Shown piece by piece: positions 23,481 through 32,384 of a stretch of 50,022 bases of DNA. The position numbers were made by a program, and so were the translations under genes. Under the pieces are notes generated by a model that saw only the letters and a program-made list of their open reading frames with translations, had not been told where the DNA came from and ran no database searches. Source of the DNA: Natrarchaeobius oligotrophus. GTDB taxonomy: Archaea > Halobacteriota > Halobacteria > Halobacteriales > Natrialbaceae. Numbering within the stretch: the first letter of the stretch is position 1; each line of letters starts with the position of its first letter. The DNA is taken from NCBI RefSeq assembly GCF_003841465.1, contig NZ_REFZ01000021.1, positions 1 through 50,022 on the forward strand, written 5' to 3'.

Positions 23481-24182
23481 CTACTTTTGCTGCGACAGCA
23501 AACTCGCGACGTTACGCAGTTTGAACGAGACCGAGTTTCCGCGCCGAAGGCCCAGATTCTCGAGCGGAGTGCAATCTGGCTCACCTCATCTTCGACGGAA
23601 CACACTCGAAGAGCGCAGCGCCTCGAGTTGACCGTCCGTCGAATCACGGAAGACACCGGGAGACGATCGAGCTTCCTCGAGTCGCGGTCGACGATTCGCG
23701 GACCGGTTGACGTCCGGATCGATCGCCCGATCCGCGTTTCATCCGGACTCGATTTCGACACGGCAAACGACGCCGCTTTCCGAGAAAAACCATCACGCAT
23801 CCAAAAACACTGTCCGAAACTGTGATTTACTGGCGAATCGTCGCAACCGTTCAGTATCGTGGGTGGCGTACGTCTCTTTACTATGCGTGGTACTAACAAG
23901 CATAGTTCTGCCGGGATACCGGTCGGGAGCACCCCCGTCTCGCCCTACGCGACGTGGGACGACCACCGGCGGGCGATCCGCCGAGCGTCGGACGAGGCTC
24001 GAGCGGCGCGTCGGTCCGCGAGGGAACCGCTCCCGTAACGCGCTTTTTTCGCGAACGACGCCGATCCGTGACGATCCGGCACGCCTCGACCGCCTCGACC
24101 CGTCGGTGAACGGCCTCGAGTGGCGTCGTCGCGACCGCGCGGAAACCGAACGGTAAAACCTCCGAGTCGACTCGAGGTGGGT
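23481..24182. other. Long intergenic region after the tRNA-Val array
   Basis: About 700 bases with no convincing conserved gene. The first 330 bases look like degenerated spacer. A 51-codon frame at 23883-24038 is listed separately with low confidence. The last 100 bases belong to the transporter promoter region. Confidence 0.5.
23883..24038 (+). CDS. Possible small basic protein
   Basis: A 51-residue frame from ATG to TAA with SPYATWDDHRRAIRRASDEA, an amphipathic, Arg-rich helix. The sequence turns from AT-mixed to strongly GC-biased at this frame, and a weak TATA-like TTTACTAT overlaps the start. I recognise no family. It may equally be chance. Confidence 0.25.
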   Translation: MRGTNKHSSAGIPVGSTPVSPYATWDDHRRAIRRASDEARAARRSAREPLP

Positions 24183-25091
24183 ATGGAGCTTCTGGGTCGG
24201 CTGCTTGCGCTGCTCGCGCTGTTGCTGGTCGGAACCGGTCTCCGCGCGGGCGGCGTGCTCGACCGGCGACGGACGGCGGGGCTCAACGCCGTGGCCTACT
24301 ACGTCGCGCTCCCAGCGCTCATCTTCGTCTCGACGTACGACCAGAACGTCGCTGATCTCCTCTCGCCCGCGCTGGTCGGTGGACTGCTCGTCGTGCTGTT
24401 CGCGACGGCCGGCCTCTCCTGGCTCGTTCACCGAAACGGCACCACGTCCGCTCGCTCGAGCGTGGCGATGGTGCAGTCGTATCACTCCAATCTCGGCTAT
24501 CTGGGGCTTCCGCTCGTGGCCGCGACGTTCGACGCGCGGGTGACGGCCATCGCCAGCGTCGTCCTCGGCGTCGTGACGCTGACGCAGCTGCCGCTGACGA
24601 TCGTCGTCCTGTCGACGCTCAACGGGGCCGACGCGGCGCTGGGCGACGAACTGCGCGGCCTGGCGAGAAATCCCGTCCTGGCGGCGCTGGTGGTCGGTCT
24701 CGCCGTCGGCTCGACCGGCGTGAGCATCCCGGCGGCGATCGCCACCGGTCTCGACGCCCTCGGCGCGCTCGCGCTGCCGGTCGCGCTGCTTTGCGTCGGC
24801 GCGTCGCTGCAGATCCAGGCGTCTACGATCGACGTCGGTGCCGTCTCCACGGTCGTCGGGCTCAAGATCGTCGGCATGCCGATCCTCGCGTGGCTCGTCT
24901 TCTCGGCGCTCGCGGTCGACTCGGCCACGTTCACCGCCAGCGTCGTGATGCTCGGCACCCCGACGGCCGTCTCGACGTACGTGTTCGCGGCCAAACTCGG
25001 CGGCGACCGGGAGTTCGCGTCGCTGAACGTCTTCGCCACCACCCTGGTCTCGATCGCGACGCTGTTCGTCCTGATCACGCTGGTCAGCTGA
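24183..25091 (+). CDS. AEC-family permease (auxin efflux carrier-like)
   Basis: 302 residues from the ATG at 24183; upstream codons are Arg-rich and unlikely. Ten hydrophobic segments in two halves, with the family signatures LNAVAYYVALPALIF in the first half and PVALLCVGASLQ, then VMLGTPTAVSTYVFA, in the second, where the broken helices cross. AEC proteins export or import small organic acids and related anions. The substrate is unknown. It is convergent with the acidic protein gene at 25109. Confidence 0.88.
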   Translation: MELLGRLLALLALLLVGTGLRAGGVLDRRRTAGLNAVAYYVALPALIFVSTYDQNVADLLSPALVGGLLVVLFATAGLSWLVHRNGTTSARSSVAMVQSYHSNLGYLGLPLVAATFDARVTAIASVVLGVVTLTQLPLTIVVLSTLNGADAALGDELRGLARNPVLAALVVGLAVGSTGVSIPAAIATGLDALGALALPVALLCVGASLQIQASTIDVGAVSTVVGLKIVGMPILAWLVFSALAVDSATFTASVVMLGTPTAVSTYVFAAKLGGDREFASLNVFATTLVSIATLFVLITLVS

Positions 25092-25108
25092 TCGCGCGGG
25101 AAGCGTGC

Positions 25109-25834
25109 TTATCGCGAGAAAAGGCGCAGGAGCCGTCCGAACAGCCCGGTTCGTTCGTCGCTCTCCCGTCCGGGGGCGTGTTTCTCGTCCGCCCGTCCAG
25201 CTGTCGTGCGCTCGTCGTCCGGCCGTTCGACGGAGTCGCTCGAGGGGGTCATTCCGGGCTCGTCGTCCGTGGTCGCATCCGACGGAGCGATCGCGTCCGT
25301 CCCCTCGGTCGCTCCGTCTCCGGCGTCCGTCGCCTCGAGATCGTCCATCGAGAGGTCGATCTCGTCGATATCGGGGGTCGACTCGCGGCCGTCGCCGGCC
25401 TCGGCCGCCCGGACGTCGGCGCCGGTCACCTGCCCGCGCTCGATGCGCGCCTCGAGATCGTCGCCGGGCGACCGCTCGACGGCGGATGCGTCCGGATCGA
25501 GGACGGAGGACGAATCCCGACTGGAGTCGCGACCGATCTCCCCTCCGATCGACTCGCCGTCGGCCGACCCGTCGCGAGCGGACGAACTGCTGGACTCGTT
25601 CGACGACGGGTCGGGTTCGTCCGCGCTCGCTCCTTTGGTCGACTCGAGCGACGCGAGAATGTCGTCGACGCTCTGGTCCGAGACGACGCGACGTGGGCCG
25701 CCGCCGGGCTCGAGGCTGCCGGCGTCCGAATCGTCGTCCGTGCCGTCGTTATCGGCGTCCCGGTCGTCGTCGGAGCCACCGGCTGGCTCGTCTCCGCCGG
25801 TTCCGGCGGGACGTGACGAGTGCTCGTCGCTCAT
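25109..25834 (-). CDS. Acidic, disordered haloarchaeal protein
   Basis: 241 residues, very rich in Asp, Ser, Gly and Glu, with no folded domain except short conserved patches: VVSDQSVDDILASLEST (about 50-65) and a basic amphipathic C-terminus GLFGRLLRLFSR that could touch the membrane. The gene lies 63 nt after the BrkB-like gene on the same strand, so it may share its transcript. Low-complexity composition makes homology hard to judge. Function unknown. Confidence 0.65.
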   Translation of the reverse strand: MSDEHSSRPAGTGGDEPAGGSDDDRDADNDGTDDDSDAGSLEPGGGPRRVVSDQSVDDILASLESTKGASADEPDPSSNESSSSSARDGSADGESIGGEIGRDSSRDSSSVLDPDASAVERSPGDDLEARIERGQVTGADVRAAEAGDGRESTPDIDEIDLSMDDLEATDAGDGATEGTDAIAPSDATTDDEPGMTPSSDSVERPDDERTTAGRADEKHAPGRESDERTGLFGRLLRLFSR

Positions 25835-25897
25835 CGTGGGTGCCTGTCCGCTCGGGCGCTATAGCCTTTTCCCACCCGGACGGGTGCACGCGCGAGA

Positions 25898-26680
25898 TCA
25901 CGCCGCGAGTGCCGGGCGCGATCGAACGACGTTGACGACGGCTCCCAGCAGGATGATGATCCCGGCGAAGTAGAGCCAGGTGACGAACAACAGGACGACT
26001 CCGACGGCACCGTAGGCCTGGTACCGGCCGGCGTTGGCCGCGTAGAGCTGGAAGCCGGCCTGCAGGATCGTCCAGCCGACGGCGGTGAAGACCGCACCCG
26101 GAAGCACCTCGCGGAGATCGACCGAAATCGGCGGGAGGACGTAGTAGATCGGAACGAAGACGAGGACGAGCCCGACGAACAGGGCGAGCCAGCTCAGCGT
26201 CCACGCGAACGGCACGACGCCGGCGACGAGCCCCAGGACGGTCCCGAGTCCGATCATCAGCGCGAGTGCGCCGGTACCGGTGAGGATGACGACCAGCCCG
26301 TTTACGACCTCCTCGAGGAACGACTCCTCGGCGACCTCGTCGTAGACGACGTCGAACGCCCGGCTGAGTCCGCGAAACACCTTGAGCGCGCCCCACGCGG
26401 CGACGCCGAGCGCGACGACGGTCGCCTCCGTCCGACCGGCTTCCGTGGTTAGCGCCTCCACGACCAGGTCTTCGCCGGCCTCCGGGAGGAAGTCGCCGGC
26501 GACGAGGATCAGCCGCTGTGCGACCGCTTCTCCGCCCAGCAGCGAGCCGACGACGAGCGCGAGCAGGACCATCGGGACCAGCGAGACGAACGCGTAGTAG
26601 GCGAAACCGGCGGCCAAAAATGTGACGTCGCGGTCACTCGCGGTCCGATAGATCGCGAACAGCCCCGCCTTCGCGTCCAT
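25898..26680 (-). CDS. YihY/BrkB-family membrane protein
   Basis: 260 residues from the ATG at 26680; a slightly longer start exists. Six hydrophobic segments with the family marks: FLAAGFAYYAFVSLVPMVLL near the N-terminus, ALKVFRGLSRAFDVVYDE in the cytosolic loop, VFVPIYYVLPP, and the final GRYQAYGAVGVVLLFVTWLY. The family was once called RNase BN and is now considered a membrane transporter or channel of unknown substrate. Short spacer to the acidic protein gene downstream. Confidence 0.88.
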   Translation of the reverse strand: MDAKAGLFAIYRTASDRDVTFLAAGFAYYAFVSLVPMVLLALVVGSLLGGEAVAQRLILVAGDFLPEAGEDLVVEALTTEAGRTEATVVALGVAAWGALKVFRGLSRAFDVVYDEVAEESFLEEVVNGLVVILTGTGALALMIGLGTVLGLVAGVVPFAWTLSWLALFVGLVLVFVPIYYVLPPISVDLREVLPGAVFTAVGWTILQAGFQLYAANAGRYQAYGAVGVVLLFVTWLYFAGIIILLGAVVNVVRSRPALAA

Positions 26681-26896
26681 ACGGACAAGACGGCGGCGCA
26701 ACTCAAGTATCTGTTACCGAACCACAGATTCCGAACCGGCGACGGAATCGAACGCGACGGCTCGAACGTCGCACCGGTGTCTCGAGGCTCGCGTCACGGA
26801 ACGTATCGGCTCGAGGAGTCGTATCGGCGGCTCGAGGCGTCGTCAATGACCGTGTCGGGTCGCCGCGTTCCTATCACCGACCGGCTCGAGGCGTCG

Positions 26897-27673
26897 TCAC
26901 CGATCGTGACAGAAGTTGTGCGACGCGTACACCGCACCGTCGTCGTCGATGTAGACGCCGACGCCGCCGCGGTCCCAGGCGGGACCGCCGTGTTCGTCGA
27001 GGATGGCCTCGCGGTGGGACGTCGAGTTCATCCACTGGTCGACGAGCCCCTCCGCGACGCCTTCCGCGGTGTAGTACTCCCGGACGTCACCGTCGCCCGG
27101 CTGTTCGACCGGCCTATCGAGCCACGTCAGCGCGATGTTCTCGCCGTAGCCCCGACAGTAGCCGTCGACGTCGGAGAACCGATCGAACGGACCCTCGTCG
27201 TCCGGGTTCACGTGAGCGAAGTAGTCTCGCTCGGCCATGTCGACGCTGTGGGCCCGGGCGACGGAGGCGACCGTGCCGTCCCACTCGAGGGGCTCGAGGC
27301 CGTGGTCGGCCCGTCGGTCGTTCACCTCGGCGTGGACGAAGTCCTCGACCGCGTCGGACGTAACTTCCTCGACGTCGGTCTCGTAGCTCGAGATTCCCGG
27401 ATCGCCGGGATCGGAGACGGCCGGGTCGCGTTCGCCGGCCGGCGGCGGCTCCGAACTCGGCTCCGGTCGATCCAGCGGCGCGACGCCGTCGACGTCCTCG
27501 ACCGTCTCGAGAAACGTCGGCGCAAGCGTCACCGCGCCGAACGCGAGCGCGGTCACCAGTCCCGCCGCGACGATCAGCCGGATCACCGCTCGAACGATCC
27601 CAACTCCCCTCGAGCCGCGACCCTCTCGCCGTCGGTCCGTCGGCGGCCCTCGTCCCATCGTCTCTCGAGTCAT
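26897..27673 (-). CDS. Membrane-anchored CAP-domain (SCP-like) protein
   Basis: 258 residues. A basic N-terminus is followed by one hydrophobic segment (about residues 28-50) that should anchor it with the rest outside. An acidic Pro-rich linker comes next, then a CAP domain (about 110-258). CAP motifs visible: HSVDMAERDYFAHVNP, GYGENIALTW, STSHREAILDEH and GVGVYIDDDGAVYASHNFC. Two Cys (in GYCRGYG and NFCHDR) may form a disulfide. CAP proteins are extracellular; their molecular role in archaea is not established. Confidence 0.88.
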   Translation of the reverse strand: MTRETMGRGPPTDRRREGRGSRGVGIVRAVIRLIVAAGLVTALAFGAVTLAPTFLETVEDVDGVAPLDRPEPSSEPPPAGERDPAVSDPGDPGISSYETDVEEVTSDAVEDFVHAEVNDRRADHGLEPLEWDGTVASVARAHSVDMAERDYFAHVNPDDEGPFDRFSDVDGYCRGYGENIALTWLDRPVEQPGDGDVREYYTAEGVAEGLVDQWMNSTSHREAILDEHGGPAWDRGGVGVYIDDDGAVYASHNFCHDR

Positions 27674-27959
27674 CGGCCCCGGATAAGACGGTCTGGATCG
27701 GTTGCAGCGGCTGATACAGGTGACGAGACGGGACTGTCACAGCTCCCGGACGGTTCGGCACGGTCGCGAGCGGACGACGGATCGTCGACTCGAGGGGAAA
27801 CGGCGCGGACGGGGGAGAAATGGACGGAGACGGCTCGGACGGGAGAGCAATCGATCGAGGACGGTTCGGACGGGAGAGAACCGGACGAACCGCCGCCGCG
27901 AGGTGGAACGGGTGACCTGCTCTCCCCGAACGTGCTCGAGTCGATTTCCACGCGCTCTG

Positions 27960-28277
27960 TCAACGCGTCCGCTCCTCTCGGTCCCCGTAGATGGTCTCGT
28001 GGACGCCGAGGACGAGTCCAGGGACGACGGCCATGAACAGGTGCTCCTCGAGCGGAATGCCGGCGACGTCGATACCGGTGCGGAGCTTGATGTCGAAAAC
28101 GCCGACTGCGAGGGTGTAGCGGTCCCAGACGTACGCGATCGGATACAGCGCGGCGATCGTCACGGCGGCTTTCCGAAGCGCGCCCGCCCGCCGGAGCAAC
28201 AGTGCGGCGACGGCACCCCAGAACAGCTCCGTTGCGAGGTAGGTGTATCGTCCGAGGACGCTGATGTCGACTCGCAT
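27960..28277 (-). CDS. Lycopene cyclase-domain membrane protein
   Basis: 105 residues from the ATG at 28277. Three hydrophobic segments and the motif pattern of a heterodimeric-type lycopene cyclase half: GRYTYLATELFWG at the start, AYVWDRYTL in the middle and GIPLEEHLFMAVVPGL near the end (the PxEE signature with its acidic pair). Full haloarchaeal lycopene cyclases (CrtY) contain two such repeats. A lone half may pair with itself or have another role. It is divergent from the CBS-protein gene, with 99 nt between starts. Confidence 0.8.
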   Translation of the reverse strand: MRVDISVLGRYTYLATELFWGAVAALLLRRAGALRKAAVTIAALYPIAYVWDRYTLAVGVFDIKLRTGIDVAGIPLEEHLFMAVVPGLVLGVHETIYGDREERTR

Positions 28278-28376
28278 ACCCCGACGTACGCCGGCGAAAG
28301 GCAAAATCGTTGGCACGAGCGAACGGGAACAGGCAGTATCTTCAAAACCCTCGCGGGAGTACATCCGTCTACAACG

Positions 28377-29534
28377 ATGAATATCGCTGATATCGCCACC
28401 CAGGACTACATCGAAGTGGACGTTGGCACGCGCATGGGGAAGGTCCGTTCGACCTTCGAGAACGGCAACCCCAAGGGAATTATCGTCACGGACGACGGGG
28501 AGTACGAGGGCGTCATCAGCGAGCGAGAGGTTCTCCAGTCACACGTCGAGGACGACGCGAAGGTGGCGGCGCTGATCAAGCCGAGCCGGAGCGCCCCGGC
28601 ACCGCGAGTCGGTCGCGACGAGGACGTTCGGGAAACCGCCCGGGTACTGATCGAAAGCAACGCGAAGATGGCACCCGTCTTCGAGAACGGCGATCTCTGG
28701 GGGGTGATCAGCAGCGACGCCCTCCTCGAGGCGGTCCTCGAGAATCTCGACGCGCTCACGGTCGAGGACGTCTACTCGGCCGATCCGGTGACGATCCGCG
28801 AGGACGACGGGATCGGAAAGGCGATCAACAACCTTCGCGAACACGGCATCTCCCGAATACCGGTTCTCAACGAGAACGACTACCTCACCGGCGTCGTGAC
28901 GACCCACGACATCGCCGACTTCGTCATCCGGGAGAACGAACGCATGACCACCGGCGACCGGGTCGGCGACAACGAGCGAATGCTCGACGTTCCCGTCTAC
29001 GACATCATGAACAGTCCGGTGGAGACGACGAGACTCGACGCTACCGCCGAGGAGGCCGTCGAAACGATGCTCGAGCTCGATTACGGCGGGCTGATGGTCA
29101 CGCCCGACGACGACGATCGGATCGTCATCGGCGTCGTCACGAAAACCGACGTCCTGCGCGCGCTGACGTTCACCGAGCAAGAGCACATGGACGTCCAGAT
29201 CACGAACATCTCGCTTCTCGATACGATCACTCGAGAGGGGATCGTCCAGAGCATCACGGAGGTCTCCGACAAGTACGCCGAGATGCAGGTGCTCCACGCC
29301 CACGTCCGGTTCAAAGAACACAAGGAGAAACTGCGCGGAACGCCGCTGATCCACTGTCAGATCCGTCTGCGCACCAACAAGGGACAGGTCGCCGGCACCG
29401 GAGAGGGCTACGGCGCGGAGAACGCCTTCCGCGTCGCCCTCGACAAACTCGAGCGCAACGTCCTCGAGGTCAAGGGAGTCACGAGCGACGAGGAGTACCG
29501 CGGACAGCTCCTGCGAAAGCTCAACGAGCTGTGA
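28377..29534 (+). CDS. Four-CBS protein with HPF/RaiA-like C-terminal domain
   Basis: 385 residues. Four CBS repeats (two Bateman modules, about residues 1-60, 66-125, 127-185 and 200-265) carry the usual GIIVTDDGEYEGVISEREVL and GISRIPVLNENDYLTGVVT patterns. The last 115 residues begin EHMDVQITNISLLD and end NAFRVALDKLERNVLEVKG, which looks like the ribosome-binding hibernation-factor (HPF/RaiA) fold. CBS pairs bind adenine nucleotides, so the protein may report energy state to the ribosome. The domain reading is by eye. Start at 28377 chosen because upstream codons are Arg-rich noise. Confidence 0.85.
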   Translation: MNIADIATQDYIEVDVGTRMGKVRSTFENGNPKGIIVTDDGEYEGVISEREVLQSHVEDDAKVAALIKPSRSAPAPRVGRDEDVRETARVLIESNAKMAPVFENGDLWGVISSDALLEAVLENLDALTVEDVYSADPVTIREDDGIGKAINNLREHGISRIPVLNENDYLTGVVTTHDIADFVIRENERMTTGDRVGDNERMLDVPVYDIMNSPVETTRLDATAEEAVETMLELDYGGLMVTPDDDDRIVIGVVTKTDVLRALTFTEQEHMDVQITNISLLDTITREGIVQSITEVSDKYAEMQVLHAHVRFKEHKEKLRGTPLIHCQIRLRTNKGQVAGTGEGYGAENAFRVALDKLERNVLEVKGVTSDEEYRGQLLRKLNEL

Positions 29535-29652
29535 ACGTTCGCGCGAAATAGACTGGCCAAATCCACACGCTGACCGGGGATCGAACCCTCGATTTTTCGG
29601 ATCGATCCGTCCCGTCGGTTCGTCGCCGAACGGCTCCGGTGCGATCTTTCCC

Positions 29653-30429
29653 TCACAACCGGTCGTCGCCGCCTTCGACCCCCGAATCCGTGATCCGGAA
29701 CTGGGCGGACTCGCCGGCCGGCTTCGACCGGTGTTTCTCGAGCGTCGCCCGTCGGTTGCCGCCGCGAAACCGCTCGAGGCGAAGGACGACGCCGGTCCAG
29801 TGCTCGAGGGTGTTCCCGCCGAGCCCGCGCGTTCGATCGGAGTCCGGATCGGAAAACACCTGGTTGGTCAGGACGACCGCCAGGTCGTGTTTACGGGCGA
29901 GCGAAAGCAGGTGTGTCACCTGCCGGGTCACCCGCCGGAGCGCTTCGCCGCCGTCGCCGTCGGCCGTTCGCTCGAGTCGGTAGAAGCCGGTCGCGCTGTC
30001 GACGACGACCAGATCCGCCCGCTCGGCGAAGTCCTCGACGTCGCGGACCGCCTCGGCCTGCTCGTCGAAGTCGAGCGCGTCCTCGATGACGATCCTGGAG
30101 GCGATCGACTCGACGTCCGCGGCCGGATCTGCCGAGCCGTCGCGGTCTCCGTCGGGTTCGGTCGCCTCGAGCGTCCGCGTTCGGGCGTCCGTCTCGCCGT
30201 CCACCCGCGCCGACAGCAGCTGTTCGAACCGATCGACCGAGACGCCCTCCGTATCGATGTAGACGACCGTCCCACCGGCGACGGCGGTCTCGACCGCGGC
30301 CGACAGCGCCAGGTTCGTCTTGCCGGCGGCCGGCGAGCCGTACAGCTGCGTGACGGTACCCCGCTCGAATCCACCGCCGAGTAACTCGTCGACCGGCCCA
30401 CAGCCGGTCGGAATCGGCTCGTCGTTCAC
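29653..30429 (-). CDS. radB: DNA repair and recombination protein RadB
   Basis: 258 residues, RecA-fold recombinase paralogue of archaea that modulates RadA. It starts IPTGCGPVDELLGGG. Walker A is GSPAAGKTNLAL and Walker B is DLVVVDSATGFYRLE, then VVLTNQVFSD and ENTLEHWTG-like GGNTLEHWTGVVLRLERFRG. There is no N-terminal helix-hairpin-helix domain, which separates it from RadA. An acidic insert (about residues 80-115) is typical of haloarchaea. Divergent from the RNase H-fold gene. Confidence 0.95.
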   Translation of the reverse strand: MNDEPIPTGCGPVDELLGGGFERGTVTQLYGSPAAGKTNLALSAAVETAVAGGTVVYIDTEGVSVDRFEQLLSARVDGETDARTRTLEATEPDGDRDGSADPAADVESIASRIVIEDALDFDEQAEAVRDVEDFAERADLVVVDSATGFYRLERTADGDGGEALRRVTRQVTHLLSLARKHDLAVVLTNQVFSDPDSDRTRGLGGNTLEHWTGVVLRLERFRGGNRRATLEKHRSKPAGESAQFRITDSGVEGGDDRL

Positions 30430-30575
30430 GGTCGCAGTTGGAACCGTTCGCGCAAAAAGCCCCCGAAACCGTTCGCAACGTCCGGAGTTTTCGTCGACTG
30501 CGAACGCTCGAGCCGATTCGACCGCGACACGCTCGAGTTCGACCCGACTACGAACGCTCGAGTCGGGGGACGAAC

Positions 30576-30583
30576 AGTATATT
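30576..30583 (+). promoter_or_regulatory. TATA element of gene at 30608
   Basis: AGTATATT, 24 nt before the GTG at 30608. The spacing fits a leaderless start and decides between that GTG and Arg-rich upstream codons. Confidence 0.6.
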
Positions 30584-30607
30584 CACTTCGGGGTCGAACG
30601 TCGTGGC

Positions 30608-31345
30608 GTGATCGTCGTCGCCACGTCGGATTTCGAGGTCTACCACGGGGTCGTCAGCGAGCTTCGCGACCGCGGTGCCACGTTCACGACCGTCGAACCC
30701 GACGACGAGTTGCCGGACCGAACCGCCGTCGTGATCACCGGGGCGTCCGACGAGGAGTCGTTCGCCCCCGTCCCGACGGTCGTCGCAGCGCCCGAGGAGC
30801 CGCGCCGCGCCGTCGACCAGGCGCTAACGACCGTTCGCGGCGACGCCGGTCGAACGATCGTCGGCGTCGATCCGGGACGAAAACCCGGAATCGCGGTGCT
30901 TTCGGGTGAGACGGTCGTCGCGGCGTTCCAGGTGCCGCTGTCAGCCGCCGTCGACGTCGTCCAGGAGGAGGTGAGCGATGCGACCGACCCCGTCGTCCGC
31001 ATCGGCGACGGCTCGCGACTCCAGAGCGCCAGATTGATCAACGAACTCGAGGACGTCAGGGTCGAACTCGTCGACGAAACCGGCACGACGCCGTACCTCG
31101 GAACCGGCGCCCGCGGGATGGAGGACGTCCTCGCCGCGGTGAACATCGCCCGCCTCGAGGGCGAGGTCGTCGAGGCTCGAGAGATCGAGCCGACGGCGGG
31201 CGAACTGCAGGTGATCAAGGACCGCTCCCGCGAACGAAGCGAGACGAATCGCGCGATCGACGAGGAACTCGCCCGCCGGGTCGCCGCCGGCGAGTTGACG
31301 ATCGACGAGGCGCTCGTCGAACACCGAGAGCGCGACGAGGGGTGA
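30608..31345 (+). CDS. Conserved archaeal protein with RNase H/RuvC-like fold
   Basis: 245 residues from a GTG start. The first 80 residues form a small alpha/beta domain. Then IVGVDPGRKPGIAVLSGETV shows the first strand of the RNase H/RuvC fold with the leading acidic Asp, followed by PVVRIGDGSRLQSARLINEL and ETGTTPYLGTGARGMEDVLAAV. The C-terminus is an Arg/Glu-rich helix (IKDRSRERSETNRAIDEELA). Proteins of this type are conserved in haloarchaea beside DNA-metabolism genes, and here the gene is divergent from radB. Nuclease activity is a possibility, not shown. Confidence 0.75.
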   Translation: MIVVATSDFEVYHGVVSELRDRGATFTTVEPDDELPDRTAVVITGASDEESFAPVPTVVAAPEEPRRAVDQALTTVRGDAGRTIVGVDPGRKPGIAVLSGETVVAAFQVPLSAAVDVVQEEVSDATDPVVRIGDGSRLQSARLINELEDVRVELVDETGTTPYLGTGARGMEDVLAAVNIARLEGEVVEAREIEPTAGELQVIKDRSRERSETNRAIDEELARRVAAGELTIDEALVEHRERDEG

Positions 31346-31387
31346 CCCGCCCGCGGACCGCGACGACGCTCGAGACGGTCGACGATG

Positions 31388-32089
31388 TCACCGCGTCGCC
31401 GTCGCCCACGCTCGACGGACGGTCGGCCGACTGATCGTCCACCAGGCGGTCGCGCCCCCGACGCAGCCGGCGAAGGCGAGCCAGCCGTCGGTCGCGCCGC
31501 CGGTCACGAGCACGGCGGCGACGCCGAGAGCCACCGCCAATCCGAACGCCCTGGCGGGGTCGGCCCCCGCGAACGACTCCGCGAGAAGGAGGTAGGCGAC
31601 GCCGAAGCCGACCGAGGCGACCACGTCGACGAGGTAGTGCACGCCGAGCGCGAGCCGCGAGAAGCCGACGAGTCCGATCAGCGCCGAGGCGACGACCAGC
31701 CGCGCTCGCGGATTTCCTCGATCGCTCCAGCGCGCGAGCGACAGCCAGAGGATCGTCGCCGCCATCGTGTGTCCGCTCGGGAAGCCGCCGCTCTCGCGGG
31801 GGATCGCCTGCAGCTCCGCCGGCGGTCGCGAGAAGCCGAACGCCGTCTTCAGGACGAGCGTCAGCGCGAGCCCGCCGAGCACGATCGCGAGCAGCGACGC
31901 CGTCCGATGCTCGAGAATCCGGTCCGAGCCTCGGCGGCTCGAGCGGACGACGCCGACGGCGGCGACCAGGCCGAGGACGCCGACCGCGAGCAGTTCGTCG
32001 CCGAACGACGCGGCGACCTCGAACAGCGGCACCGTCCACTCGGGAAGGTTCGACCGTATCAACTCCGTGACGCCGACGTCTCGATCCAT
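31388..32089 (-). CDS. PAP2-family membrane phosphatase
   Basis: 233 residues with about six membrane segments. All three PAP2 signature motifs are present: KTAFGFSRP (KxxxxxxRP), GFPSGHTMA (PSGH) and SRLALGVHYLVDV (SRxxxxxHxxxD). The enzyme dephosphorylates a lipid-linked phosphate at the outer membrane face. In archaea, candidates include polyprenyl or dolichyl diphosphate, which would connect to the glycosylation island 2 kb away, but phosphatidic acid or other substrates are equally possible. Confidence 0.92.
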   Translation of the reverse strand: MDRDVGVTELIRSNLPEWTVPLFEVAASFGDELLAVGVLGLVAAVGVVRSSRRGSDRILEHRTASLLAIVLGGLALTLVLKTAFGFSRPPAELQAIPRESGGFPSGHTMAATILWLSLARWSDRGNPRARLVVASALIGLVGFSRLALGVHYLVDVVASVGFGVAYLLLAESFAGADPARAFGLAVALGVAAVLVTGGATDGWLAFAGCVGGATAWWTISRPTVRRAWATATR

Positions 32090-32325
32090 ATTCGAGTGGC
32101 CGTTCGCGGGGGAACCGTGGTCCGTTGGCGGCGCTGGAACGGGCTACACCGGCGCGGAAGTTAACTCTTGAGCGCGACCGCCCGCCGGTCGGCGAGACGA
32201 CGAGTTCGCGACAGCCACCCGATTCTCCCCTGTCGCCCGCTCCGGCCCTGGACGCGAGGTATCCGGTGAACGACGCCGTCCGCGGTGACGTTCAGGATCG
32301 CCCGTCTGTCCGTCCAGCTTGAAAA

Positions 32326-32334
32326 AATTATAAC
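32326..32334 (+). promoter_or_regulatory. Strong TATA element of the regulator gene
   Basis: AAATTATAA inside an A-rich run, 50 nt upstream of the ATG at 32385. The long G/T-rich leader between (GTTGGGGTTGTGTGTGTTG) is unusual for a haloarchaeal leader. Confidence 0.55.
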
Positions 32335-32384
32335 ACATCAGTTGGGGTTGTGTGTGTTGAGTGGGTGTCAATCAGTGAGAACGT

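Noticed and set aside
23072-23932. A 286-codon minus-strand frame across tRNA-Val
   Set aside because: It reads through the tRNA gene and its tail array, whose repeats create the apparent peptide repeats.
29569-29609. tRNA T-arm-like GGTTCGATCCCC (minus strand) next to the palindrome CGGATCGATCCG
   Set aside because: Only about 20 bases resemble a tRNA tail and no acceptor or anticodon arm can be found nearby; probably chance or an old fragment.
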